Assembly (NCBI GenBank): GCA_016182805.1
Contig: JACPFV010000034.1
Coordinates: 1-50,059 of the forward strand
DNA length: 50,059 nucleotides
Reading direction: 5' to 3'
From: Gammaproteobacteria bacterium
GTDB lineage: Bacteria > Pseudomonadota > Gammaproteobacteria > Nevskiales > Nevskiaceae
Both the position numbers and the translations under genes were made by a program. Shown piece after piece: positions 41,792 through 50,059 of this stretch. The notes under the pieces are model-generated. The model was not told the origin of the DNA. It did no database searches and worked only from the letters and a program-made list of their open reading frames with translations. The stretch's first letter is position 1. Each line of letters starts with the position of its first letter.

Positions 41792-42574
41792 ATGACCGAC
41801 CCGGTCCTGGTCGAACGCCGCGGGCCCGTGCAGCGCATCGCGATCAACCGCCCGGAACGCCGCAACGCGCTGAACGAGCAGGTGGTCAAGCTGATCGACG
41901 CCGGCATCGCCCAGGCCATGGAGGACCGCGCCTGCCGCGCCATCGTCCTCACCGGCACCGGCGAGCAAGCCTTTTGCGCCGGCGCGGACCTGCAAAAGAA
42001 CGTGCAGGGCGGCGCCTTCGACGTGGATTTTTCGCGCCCGCGCCATTACATCGTGGACCTGTTCAAGCGCATCCAGGACTGCCCGCTGCCGCTGATCGCG
42101 CGGGTGAACGGCCACGTCATGGCCGGCGGCTTCGGCCTGCTGTGCGCCTGCGACCTGGCGGTCGCCGCGGACGACATCCGCATCGGCACGCCCGAGAGCA
42201 AGATCGGCGTGACGCCGATGATGATCCTGCCCTTCATGCTGCGCGTACTGCCGCCGCGCCGCTTGCAGGAGATGTGCATCACCGGCGAGCCGTTCGGCGC
42301 CGCCGAGGCGCTGGCCTGGGGCGTGGTCAACTACGTGGTGCCCCGCGCCGAGCTGGACGCCAGGACCGACTGGCTGCTGAACCGCATCCTCGACAAGTCG
42401 CCGACCGCGATCCGCCTTGGCAAGCAGGCGTACAGCGCCATGCGCGACATGAACCTGCGCGAGTCGCTGGAGTACGCGCAGGCGATGGTGCCGGTCATGT
42501 CGAGCACCGAGGACGCGCGCGAGGGCAAGGCGGCGTTCCAGGAGAAGCGCGCGCCCAACTGGAGCGGCAATTGA
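41792..42574 (+). CDS. Enoyl-CoA hydratase (AtuE/LiuC-like)
   Basis: A 260-residue crotonase of normal length. Oxyanion-hole segments are EQAFCAGADLQ and GHVMAGGFGLLCACD; the active-site region reads TPESKIGVTPMM. AtuE-type enzymes hydrate isohexenylglutaconyl-CoA and LiuC hydrates 3-methylglutaconyl-CoA, the products of the carboxylase encoded downstream; either would fit. ATG at 41792 has AGGAG about six bases upstream. It is the first gene of the plus-strand operon, directly behind operator 3, and its stop overlaps the next start (TTGA). Confidence 0.85.
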   Translation: MTDPVLVERRGPVQRIAINRPERRNALNEQVVKLIDAGIAQAMEDRACRAIVLTGTGEQAFCAGADLQKNVQGGAFDVDFSRPRHYIVDLFKRIQDCPLPLIARVNGHVMAGGFGLLCACDLAVAADDIRIGTPESKIGVTPMMILPFMLRVLPPRRLQEMCITGEPFGAAEALAWGVVNYVVPRAELDARTDWLLNRILDKSPTAIRLGKQAYSAMRDMNLRESLEYAQAMVPVMSSTEDAREGKAAFQEKRAPNWSGN

Positions 42575-44448
42575 AGCGGCAGGTCCGCATCGGCTGCGGT
42601 ACCGGCTTCTGGGGCGACAGCGCCGAGGGTCCGCGGCAGCTCGTGCAGTCCGGCGAGATCGACTATCTCGTGCTGGATTATCTGGCCGAGATCACGATGT
42701 CGCTGCTGGCCCGCGCGCGCGCAAAGGATCCGGCCGCCGGTTATGCGACCGATTTCCCGGATGTCATCGCCGCGCTGGCGCCGACCATCAAGCAGAACCG
42801 CATCCGCGTCGTCACCAATGCCGGCGGCGTCAATCCCGCCGCCTGCCGCGACGCGCTGGCCGCGAAACTGAAGGCCGCGGGCATCGAACTGCGCATCTGC
42901 ATCGTCACCGGCGACGATCTGCTGCCGCGCGCCGAAGAACTGCGCGGCCGCGGCATACGCGAGATGTTTAATGGCGAGACCTTCCCGGCCAAGCCCTGGA
43001 GCATCAACGCCTACCTGGGCGCGTTTCCGATTGCGGCGGCCCTGGACGCCGGCGCCGCCATCGTCATCACTGGGCGCTGCGTGGACAGCGCGCTGGCGCT
43101 AGGGCCGCTGATCCACGAGTTCAAGTGGCGTGCGGACGACTACGATCTTCTGGCGGCCGGCAGCCTGGCCGGCCACATCATCGAGTGCGGCGTGCAGGCC
43201 ACCGGCGGCATCGTCACCGACTGGCAGACCGTGGCCGACGACTGGGACCGCATGGGCTATCCCATCGCGGTCTGCGGCGCGGACGGTTCGATCGAGATCG
43301 CCAAGCCCGCCGGTACCGGCGGCCGGGTCGCCCCGGAGACGGTGGCCGAGCAGATCGTGTACGAAATCGGCGATCCGGGCGACTACCGGCTGCCCGATGT
43401 CGGCTGCGATTTCCGCGAGGTGACGCTGCGGCAGGTCGGACCGGACCGCGTAGCCGTATCCGGCGCGCGCGGCCGCGCGCCGACCGCAAGCTACAAGGTG
43501 TCGGCGACGTATCAGGACGGCTTTCGCGCCACCGGCACCATGATGCTGGGCGGGCCAGGCGCGGTCGGCAAGGCGGAGGCGACGGCGAGCGCGATCCTGC
43601 GTCGCACGCGCCGCCTGTTCACGGAACGCGGGCTTGCCGATTACCGGCGCACCGATGTCGAAGTGCTCGGCGCCGAAGCCAACTGGGGCGCGAATGCCCG
43701 CCGGCGCGACACGCGCGAGGTCGTCCTCAAGCTCGCGGTGCAGCACGGCGACAAGAACGCGCTGGAGCTGTTTTCGCGCGAGTTCATCCCGGCTGCAACC
43801 GCGATGGCGCAAGGCATCACCGGATTCGCGGGCGGGCGGCCGGCGGTGACGCCGGTGGTGCGGTTGTTCTCCTCTCTGGTGCCGAAAGAATCCGTCGCGA
43901 TTGCGGTGGATTTGGAGGGGGTGGCGGTTCCGTTCAACCCCTCCCCCTACCCCCTCCCACAGGGGGAGGGGGAAATGATTGCTCCCCCTCCCCCTGCGAC
44001 CGCCAGGACGGCGGAAGTGCGGCGAGAGGCATGGATGCCGGAGCCGCCTGGAGGGGGCTGGGGGGAGGGGTCGCCGCCCAACCAGACCCCACTCCCTACA
44101 ACAACCATCCCGCTTCTCTCCCTCGCCTACGGCCGCAGCGGCGACAAGGGCGACAGCGCCAACATCGGCGTCCTTGCGCGCCGACCGGAATTCCTGCCGG
44201 TGCTGCGAGAACAGCTCACGGCGGAAACGGTCGGGGACTATCTATCCCATTTCGTGCTCGCCAGGGTCGAGCGCTTCGACTGGCCGGGCCTCAGGGGCTT
44301 CAACTTCCTGCTGCACGAGGCGCTGGGCGGCGGCGGCATCGCGTCCCTGCGCTACGACCCGCAGGGCAAGATGCTGGCCCAGATCCTGATGGACCTGCCG
44401 CTCCGCGTGCCCGCGGAATGGCTGGGCCGCGGCTGGATCACCGCATGA
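42571..44448 (+). CDS. atuA: AtuA-like (DUF1446) acyclic terpene utilisation protein
   Basis: A 625-residue cytoplasmic protein. Residues about 4-450 match the DUF1446/AtuA domain (RIGCGTGFWGDSAEGPRQLV, TNAGGVNPAAC, INAYLGAFPIAAALDAGA, ITGRCVDSALALGPL). Residues about 508-625 match the AtuA C-terminal domain (LAYGRSGDKGDSANIGVLARRP...FNFLLHEALGGGG). AtuA is required for citronellol/geraniol growth in Pseudomonas but its reaction is unknown. Residues about 456-500 are encoded by an in-frame 135-bp repeat element (43937-44071) placed in the linker. The TTG start at 42571 overlaps the hydratase stop, with GGAG upstream. The stop overlaps the TetR start (ATGA). Confidence 0.88.
   Translation: MKRQVRIGCGTGFWGDSAEGPRQLVQSGEIDYLVLDYLAEITMSLLARARAKDPAAGYATDFPDVIAALAPTIKQNRIRVVTNAGGVNPAACRDALAAKLKAAGIELRICIVTGDDLLPRAEELRGRGIREMFNGETFPAKPWSINAYLGAFPIAAALDAGAAIVITGRCVDSALALGPLIHEFKWRADDYDLLAAGSLAGHIIECGVQATGGIVTDWQTVADDWDRMGYPIAVCGADGSIEIAKPAGTGGRVAPETVAEQIVYEIGDPGDYRLPDVGCDFREVTLRQVGPDRVAVSGARGRAPTASYKVSATYQDGFRATGTMMLGGPGAVGKAEATASAILRRTRRLFTERGLADYRRTDVEVLGAEANWGANARRRDTREVVLKLAVQHGDKNALELFSREFIPAATAMAQGITGFAGGRPAVTPVVRLFSSLVPKESVAIAVDLEGVAVPFNPSPYPLPQGEGEMIAPPPPATARTAEVRREAWMPEPPGGGWGEGSPPNQTPLPTTTIPLLSLAYGRSGDKGDSANIGVLARRPEFLPVLREQLTAETVGDYLSHFVLARVERFDWPGLRGFNFLLHEALGGGGIASLRYDPQGKMLAQILMDLPLRVPAEWLGRGWITA
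43937..44071. repeat. Bipartite C/G-rich element inserted in frame in atuA
   Basis: 135 bp, a multiple of three. The left end is the same hairpin unit as 40839 (ACCCCTCCCCCTACCCCC) and the right end (44050-44071) is its inverted copy, ending GGGGGGAGGGGT. A GGCATGGATGCC palindrome (44028-44039) lies inside. It encodes a Pro/Gly-rich linker between the two AtuA domains without a stop codon. Confidence 0.8.
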
Positions 44449-45145
44449 AGCGCGGCGCCAAGCCTCCGATCCGCCTGGCGCGCGAGCAACGCTTCGGCGA
44501 CATCCTGCGCGCGGCGCGCAAGGTGTTTTGCGAGAAGGGTTACGACCAGGCGGCGGTGGCAGAGATCGCGGCGCGCCTGGGCGTGGTGGAAGGCACCGTC
44601 TACAAGTACTTCGACAGCAAGCGCGAGCTGCTGCACAAGGTGCTGGAGCACTGGTACGAGGAGATGCTCGGCGACTACGCGCGCGACCTCGCCGCCGTGG
44701 TCGGCGCGCGGGCGCGGCTGCGCCTGCTGGTCTGGCGCCACCTGCGCTCGGTGCGCGAGCACCCGCAGCTTTGCCGCCTCATGTTCCGCGAGGTGCGCGC
44801 CGAACAGGACTACCGCGGGTCGCGCGTGCACGCGATGAACCGGCGCTACACCCAATTCCTGATCGAGGTGCTGCGCGACGGCGTGGCCGCCGGAGAGTTC
44901 CGCGCCGAGATCCCGCACGCGCTGGTGCGCGACATGATCTACGGCGGCATCGAGCACCACGCCTGGAACCACCTGTGCGGCCGCGGCGACCTGGACATCG
45001 ACCGCATCGCCGACCGGATCGCGGCCGTCGTCTGCGATGGCCTTGCCGCGCGCGCCCCCGCCGCGGACCTGCACCTGGAAACCGAGAAGCTGGCGCGGAT
45101 CGCCGCGCGTATCGAGCGCAGCCTGCCGCAGCATCGAGCGAGGAA

Positions 45146-45149
<4 letters not shown>
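44445..45149 (+). CDS. TetR-family transcriptional regulator
   Basis: A 234-residue regulator. Residues about 14-62 form a TetR HTH (FGDILRAARKVFCEKGYDQAAVAEIAARLGVVEGTVYKYFDSKRELL). The C-terminal ligand domain is helical (HLRSVREHPQLCRLMFREVR, MIYGGIEHHAWNHL). It is embedded in the operon, overlapping atuA (ATGA) and the biotin carboxylase start, so it would control its own synthesis. The 15-bp palindromes at 39816, 41683 and 41750 are its likely operators. An acyl-CoA of the pathway is the probable inducer; AtuR is the closest functional parallel. Binding is inferred, not shown. Confidence 0.85.
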
Positions 45150-46675
<1,526 letters not shown>

Positions 46676-46698
46676 TGAACAGGCTTTTGTGGCATCTC

Positions 46699-46783
46699 AC
46701 CCCTCTCCCTGTCCCTCTCCCACAAGGGGAGAGGGAACGCACAACTCCCCCTTTCCTTGTGGGAGGGGGTTGGGGGGAGGGGT
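46699..46783. repeat. Bipartite C/G-rich element between the split carboxylase genes
   Basis: 85 bp: left unit ACCCCTCTCCCTGTCCC...GGGGAGAGGG, right unit from about 46757 (TTGTGGGAGGGGGTTGGG...GGGGT) inverted relative to it. It occupies the gap between the biotin carboxylase stop and the BT-BCCP start. A 36-codon open frame running across it is not considered a gene. Confidence 0.8.
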
Positions 46784-46788
46784 AAGCC

Positions 46789-47292
46789 ATGCACCACGCC
46801 TTCAAACTCGGCGAGGTCGAGCACGAACTCTGGCTGTCGCACAGCCGCGGCGACTACCAATTGCATCTCGGCGATAGCCTGATTCCGGTTGCGCTGCGGC
46901 GCGATGACCACGGCCGATGCTTCATCACGACCGGCGAGACGACGACGCCGGTAACGTTCGCCGTGCGCGGCGATGAGGTCCACCTGCACATCGACGGCGC
47001 CGCCTACACCCTGCGCTACCGCCACCCGATGGACCGCCTCGCGGCACAGGCGCATCACGGCGCCGACGACGCGATCCGCGCACCCATGCCCGGCAGCACG
47101 GTTGCGGTGCGGGTCAAGCCCGGCCAATCCGTCGCCCGCGGCGAGGCGCTGCTGGTGATGGAGAGCATGAAGATGGAAACGACGATCACGGCGCCGCGCG
47201 ACGGCGTCGTCGAGTCCGTGCACGTCGTGCAAGGCCAAACCTTCGAGCGCGACACAACGCTGGTCAGCCTCGTCGCGGAGGGCGCGACGTGA
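46789..47292 (+). CDS. Acyl-CoA carboxylase, BT-BCCP part of a split alpha subunit
   Basis: A 167-residue protein corresponding to the C-terminal third of a carboxylase alpha subunit. Residues 1-82 look like the BT domain that links alpha to beta subunits (beta-rich, ELWLSHSRGDYQLHLGD...VHLHIDGAAYTLRYR). Residues 95-167 are a biotinyl domain with the biotin-accepting Lys128 in MESMKME. Stand-alone BCCP proteins lack this BT part, so this is a severed piece rather than an AccB. It starts just past the repeat at 46699-46783 and in a different frame from the upstream gene. Its stop overlaps the carboxyltransferase GTG (GTGA). Confidence 0.88.
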   Translation: MHHAFKLGEVEHELWLSHSRGDYQLHLGDSLIPVALRRDDHGRCFITTGETTTPVTFAVRGDEVHLHIDGAAYTLRYRHPMDRLAAQAHHGADDAIRAPMPGSTVAVRVKPGQSVARGEALLVMESMKMETTITAPRDGVVESVHVVQGQTFERDTTLVSLVAEGAT

Positions 47293-48896
47293 AACGCATC
47301 GAATCCAAGCTAAATACGCGCTCGCCCGAATTCCATGCCAACGCCGCGCACAACCGCCGGCTGGCCGAGGAGCTGAAGGAGAAGCAGCGCGGGGCGCGGC
47401 ACGACCGCCCGGAGCGCGACATCGAGCGCCTGCGCAAACAGAGCAAGCTGCTGGTGCGCGAGCGCCTGGAACGCCTGCTCGACCCCGGCACGCCCTTCCT
47501 GGAGCTTTCGACCCTCGCCGCCAACATGGCCTACGACGGCGAGGTGCCGGGCGCGGCGGTGGTCGCGGGCATCGGCATCGTCTCCGGGCGCGAGGTTCTC
47601 ATCAACGCCGGCGACGCCAGCGTGAAGGGCGGCGCCTGGTATCCACTCTCGGTCAAGAAGACCGTGCGCGCGCTCGACATCGCCATCGAGAACCGCCTGC
47701 CGGTGGTGCACCTGTGCGACAGCGCCGGCGGCTTCCTGCCCTTGCAGGCCAATCTGTTCGCCGACCGTTATTACGCCGGCCGCATCTTCCGCAACCAGTC
47801 GATCCTGTCGAAGATGGGCGTGCAGCAGGTCGCGGTGGTGTGCGGCCACTGCACCGCCGGCGGCGCGTACGTGCCCGGCCTGTCGGACTACAACGTCATC
47901 GTGCGCGGCACCGGCGCGATCTTCCTGGCCGGTCCGCCGCTGGTGAAGGCCGCCACCGGCGAAGAGGTGACGGTGGACGAGCTGGGCGGCTGCGACATGC
48001 ACACGCGCCTGTCCGGCACCGCAGACTACCCGGCTTCGTCCGAGGAAGAAGCGATCGCGATTGCGCGCGATATCGTGGCGCAATTCAAGCGCCCGGAGAA
48101 AACCAAGATCGAGTGGCAGGAGCCGGAAGAGCCGTTCTACGACCCGGCCGAGCTGTACGGCGTGATCCCGCGCGACATCAAGGTGCAGTTCGACATGCGC
48201 GAGGTCATCGCGCGCATCGTGGACGGCAGCCGCTTCCACGAGTACCAGCCGGCCTACGGCACCTCGCTGGTCTGCGGCTACGCGCACATCTGGGGCTACA
48301 AGGTCGGCATCCTGGCCAACAACGGCGTGCTGTTCAACGACAGTGCCCTGAAGGGCACGCACTTCATCGAGCTCTGCAACCAGAACAAAACGCCGATTCT
48401 GTTCCTGCAGAACATCACCGGCTTCATGGTCGGCAAGGACTATGAGCAGCGCGGCATCACCAAGGACGGCGCCAAAATGATAATGGCCGTGTCCGGCTCG
48501 GAGGTGCCGAAGTTCACCGTGATCGTCAACGGCTCCTTCGGCGCCGGCAATTACGGCATGTCCGGCCGCGCCTTCGATCCGCGCTTCCTGTTCATGTGGC
48601 CGCAAAGCCAGATCTCCGTGATGGGTGCCGAACAAGCCGCCAACACCCTGGCCGACGTGAAACTCCGCCAGATGGCCCGCCACGGCAAGCAAGCCACAGC
48701 CGAGGACATCGCCGCGATCCGCGAACCGATCCTGGAGGACTACCGCCGCCAGTCCAGCGCCTACTACTCGACCTCGGAAATCTGGGACGACGGCATCCTG
48801 GATCCGACCGACACGCGCAATGCGCTGGGCATGGCGATTTCCGCGGCGCTGAATACGCCGATTGGGGAGCCGCGGTATGGGGTGTTCCGGATGTAG
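47289..48896 (+). CDS. Acyl-CoA carboxyltransferase beta subunit (methylcrotonyl/geranyl-CoA type)
   Basis: Transfers the carboxyl group from biotin to an enoyl-CoA. The 535-residue protein has the N- and C-terminal crotonase-like carboxyltransferase domains: LVVHLCDSAGGFLPLQ-like segment near 135-155, GHCTAGGAYVPGLSDYNVIVRG, IFLAGPPLVKAATGEEV, and LFLQNITGFMVGKDYEQRG. Length and motifs match the methylcrotonyl-CoA/geranyl-CoA carboxylase beta family (LiuB/AtuC) rather than propionyl-CoA carboxylase. AtuA in the same operon favours geranyl-CoA; isovalerate/leucine catabolism is the alternative. GTG start at 47289 overlaps the BT-BCCP stop. Confidence 0.9.
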   Translation: MKRIESKLNTRSPEFHANAAHNRRLAEELKEKQRGARHDRPERDIERLRKQSKLLVRERLERLLDPGTPFLELSTLAANMAYDGEVPGAAVVAGIGIVSGREVLINAGDASVKGGAWYPLSVKKTVRALDIAIENRLPVVHLCDSAGGFLPLQANLFADRYYAGRIFRNQSILSKMGVQQVAVVCGHCTAGGAYVPGLSDYNVIVRGTGAIFLAGPPLVKAATGEEVTVDELGGCDMHTRLSGTADYPASSEEEAIAIARDIVAQFKRPEKTKIEWQEPEEPFYDPAELYGVIPRDIKVQFDMREVIARIVDGSRFHEYQPAYGTSLVCGYAHIWGYKVGILANNGVLFNDSALKGTHFIELCNQNKTPILFLQNITGFMVGKDYEQRGITKDGAKMIMAVSGSEVPKFTVIVNGSFGAGNYGMSGRAFDPRFLFMWPQSQISVMGAEQAANTLADVKLRQMARHGKQATAEDIAAIREPILEDYRRQSSAYYSTSEIWDDGILDPTDTRNALGMAISAALNTPIGEPRYGVFRM

Positions 48897-49016
48897 GCCG
48901 CCGCGAAGTGCTTGACCTAGAGCTTGGCCCACGCTGACCGGACAATAACGTCAGTCGGTCGGTGACGGCAATGCCGATTGCGCTTTTCGTTTTGCCCTCA
49001 TCATTGGCTCCTCAAC

Positions 49017-49547
49017 CTAGCTGAAAGCCGCGAGCACGGTTTCAATAGGGAGAAACAGCGTTCGGCTATCCGCCGGATACTCGATGAACTCCGCGCATTT
49101 CAGGTAGAAGCGCTTCGCCGCATCGTCTTTCGCCTGAACCAGGACCGCACCGATACCGATGCTCTGCGACGCTACGGCAATGCGGTGCAGCGCATCCGAA
49201 AGCAGATCGGCGCCGAGCCCTTTGCCGGCGCACTCTCGGCTCACCGCGAGTCGTCCGATCACCGAAACCGGAATCGTATCGGGTGCATTGCGACGAAGCC
49301 TACGCGGCGCTGCGGCGCGTTCCACCGCTCCCGCCGAGATGCAGAAGTAGGCGATGACCCGGCTGTCCTCGCAGACGACGTAGGTGCGCGAGAACCGACT
49401 CTCGTTCTTCAACGCCCGCTGGCGTAGCCAGTCATTTAACGCCGGCACGCCGCAGTCGAAGTCTTTTAAGTCGTGCTCGGGTGTTAAGGCAACTGGAGCC
49501 GAAAGCCGGGGTTGGGGGCGTCCCGCTGGGTCATCTACTTCTGCCAC
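49017..49547 (-). CDS. GNAT-family acetyltransferase toxin (TacT-like)
   Basis: A 176-residue GNAT protein with LKDFDCGVPALNDWLRQRALKNE near the N-terminus, VSVIGRLAVSRECAGKGLGADLLSDAL containing the acetyl-CoA-binding R-x2-G-x-G-type loop, and KDDAAKRFYLKCAEF near the C-terminus. These are the marks of TacT/AtaT toxins that acetylate aminoacyl-tRNA and block translation. The GTG start at 49547 lies 13 bases inside the end of the upstream DUF1778 gene, the usual arrangement. The following region 48897-49016 holds no gene. Confidence 0.88.
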   Translation of the reverse strand: MAEVDDPAGRPQPRLSAPVALTPEHDLKDFDCGVPALNDWLRQRALKNESRFSRTYVVCEDSRVIAYFCISAGAVERAAAPRRLRRNAPDTIPVSVIGRLAVSRECAGKGLGADLLSDALHRIAVASQSIGIGAVLVQAKDDAAKRFYLKCAEFIEYPADSRTLFLPIETVLAAFS

Positions 49548-49867
49548 GCCGGCACTCGGCGGAGCAGCGACCGCAGCTTCGGTCCTGGTGCAGGAGGATT
49601 GTCGAGCGCGTGCATGAACGAGTCGAAGCGGTCGGAATCCAGCGTGAACAGACGTTGATCGAGCAGCACGTCAATCGCCTGCCGCCGGGCGCTTTCGACC
49701 ATGAATTCGGTGCGAGTCTTGCCAAGGATCGCCGCAGCATCGTCGATGAGCTGGCGTGTGTTGGCCTCGATGCGCAGGTTGATGCTGCCTTTCCGGTCGG
49801 CAGCCGGCGGCCGCTCAGCGGTCACTGCGGCACTGCGATTCCTTGAAGGGGCGCGGGCGTTTGACAT
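49535..49867 (-). CDS. DUF1778 antitoxin (TacA-like)
   Basis: A 110-residue ribbon-helix-helix antitoxin. Residues about 28-70 (KGSINLRIEANTRQLIDDAAAILGKTRTEFMVESARRQA) are the DUF1778 signature; the C-terminal part (LDSDRFDSFMHALDNPP) would wrap the toxin. The first 25 residues are a basic, disordered extension. ATG at 49867 is preferred; an upstream in-frame extension has no support. It overlaps the GNAT toxin gene by 13 bases and probably represses its own promoter. Confidence 0.88.
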   Translation of the reverse strand: MSNARAPSRNRSAAVTAERPPAADRKGSINLRIEANTRQLIDDAAAILGKTRTEFMVESARRQAIDVLLDQRLFTLDSDRFDSFMHALDNPPAPGPKLRSLLRRVPAWQK

Positions 49868-49873
49868 GACGCC

Positions 49874-49914
49874 AAGGTACACGCGCGTATCCACATCGTC
49901 AATACGGCACCGTA
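49874..49914 (-). promoter_or_regulatory. Promoter and possible operator of the tacA-tacT pair
   Basis: On the minus strand TTGACG (complement of 49897-49902) and a weak TACCTT (49874-49879) are 17 bases apart. Directly upstream of the -35 is TACGG-CA-CCGTA (49903-49914), a 5-2-5 palindrome suited to autorepression by the ribbon-helix-helix antitoxin. The remaining bases to 50059 show nothing recognisable. Confidence 0.45.
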
Positions 49915-50059
49915 ACTCAGTTTTGCATGCGAAACGGAAAAGGCGGAAAAGGGGTCGCCATTTCGCCGCCGACGTCAATAGGCGCCCAAGCATCTGACCC
50001 GCTGGCGCGGGCGCAACACTGGTTGCTCGATGCTGTACCGCCCATGGCGTGATTTCCTA

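Overview
The window is a GC-rich chromosomal segment from a proteobacterium. The core gene order (rplU-rpmA-obg-proB, rpsT, murJ, ribF-ileS-lspA-ispH, then minor pilin genes) resembles the arrangement known from Pseudomonas and other Gammaproteobacteria. The GC content, denitrification genes and acyl-CoA catabolic cluster suggest a free-living soil or water organism, perhaps of the Xanthomonadales/Nevskiales type. The genus cannot be fixed from the sequence alone.

Layout. 1-326 is a gene-free stretch of extragenic palindromes. 327-7486 holds housekeeping genes (dapE, a YheT-type hydrolase, an SDR, class I fba, ugd, thiO) with tRNA-Ser(TGA) and tRNA-Thr(CGT). 7573-13819 is a type IV pilus minor-pilin locus (fimT-pilW-pilX-giant PilV-like fusion, with a divergent pilE-like gene). 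The giant gene joins a prepilin N-terminus to a Cys/His-rich region, an Ig-like domain and four Cys-paired repeats; no pilY1 is present. 13826-25346 is the conserved core: ispH, lspA, ileS, ribF, murJ, rpsT, proB, obg, rpmA, rplU, ispB. 25352-26359 is tRNA-Pro(CGG), an imperfect copy of its 3' end, and an XRE-type regulator. 26504-30305 carries a CDP-alcohol phosphatidyltransferase/HAD phosphatase pair and a degenerate GGDEF-EAL membrane protein. 30247-37632 is an oxygen-limitation block: class II ribonucleotide reductase (nrdJ), divergent from a tightly overlapping nirK-nirV-sco-hemN operon, with an FNR/ANR-type box between them. A remnant of a PIN-domain toxin follows hemN.

37744-48896 is a catabolic cluster of the acyclic terpene (Atu) / branched-chain acyl-CoA (Liu) type: SDR, acyl-CoA dehydrogenase and an extended enoyl-CoA hydratase plus another SDR on the minus strand; hydratase, AtuA-like protein, TetR regulator and a biotin-dependent acyl-CoA carboxylase on the plus strand. 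Three near-identical 15-bp palindromes lie upstream of the three transcription starts and probably bind the TetR protein. A G/C-rich bipartite repeat lies in frame inside the AtuA-like gene and also sits where the carboxylase alpha subunit is broken into separate biotin carboxylase and BT-BCCP polypeptides.

49017-49867 is a TacA/TacT-type (DUF1778/GNAT) toxin-antitoxin pair; the last 190 bases hold its promoter and nothing else recognisable.
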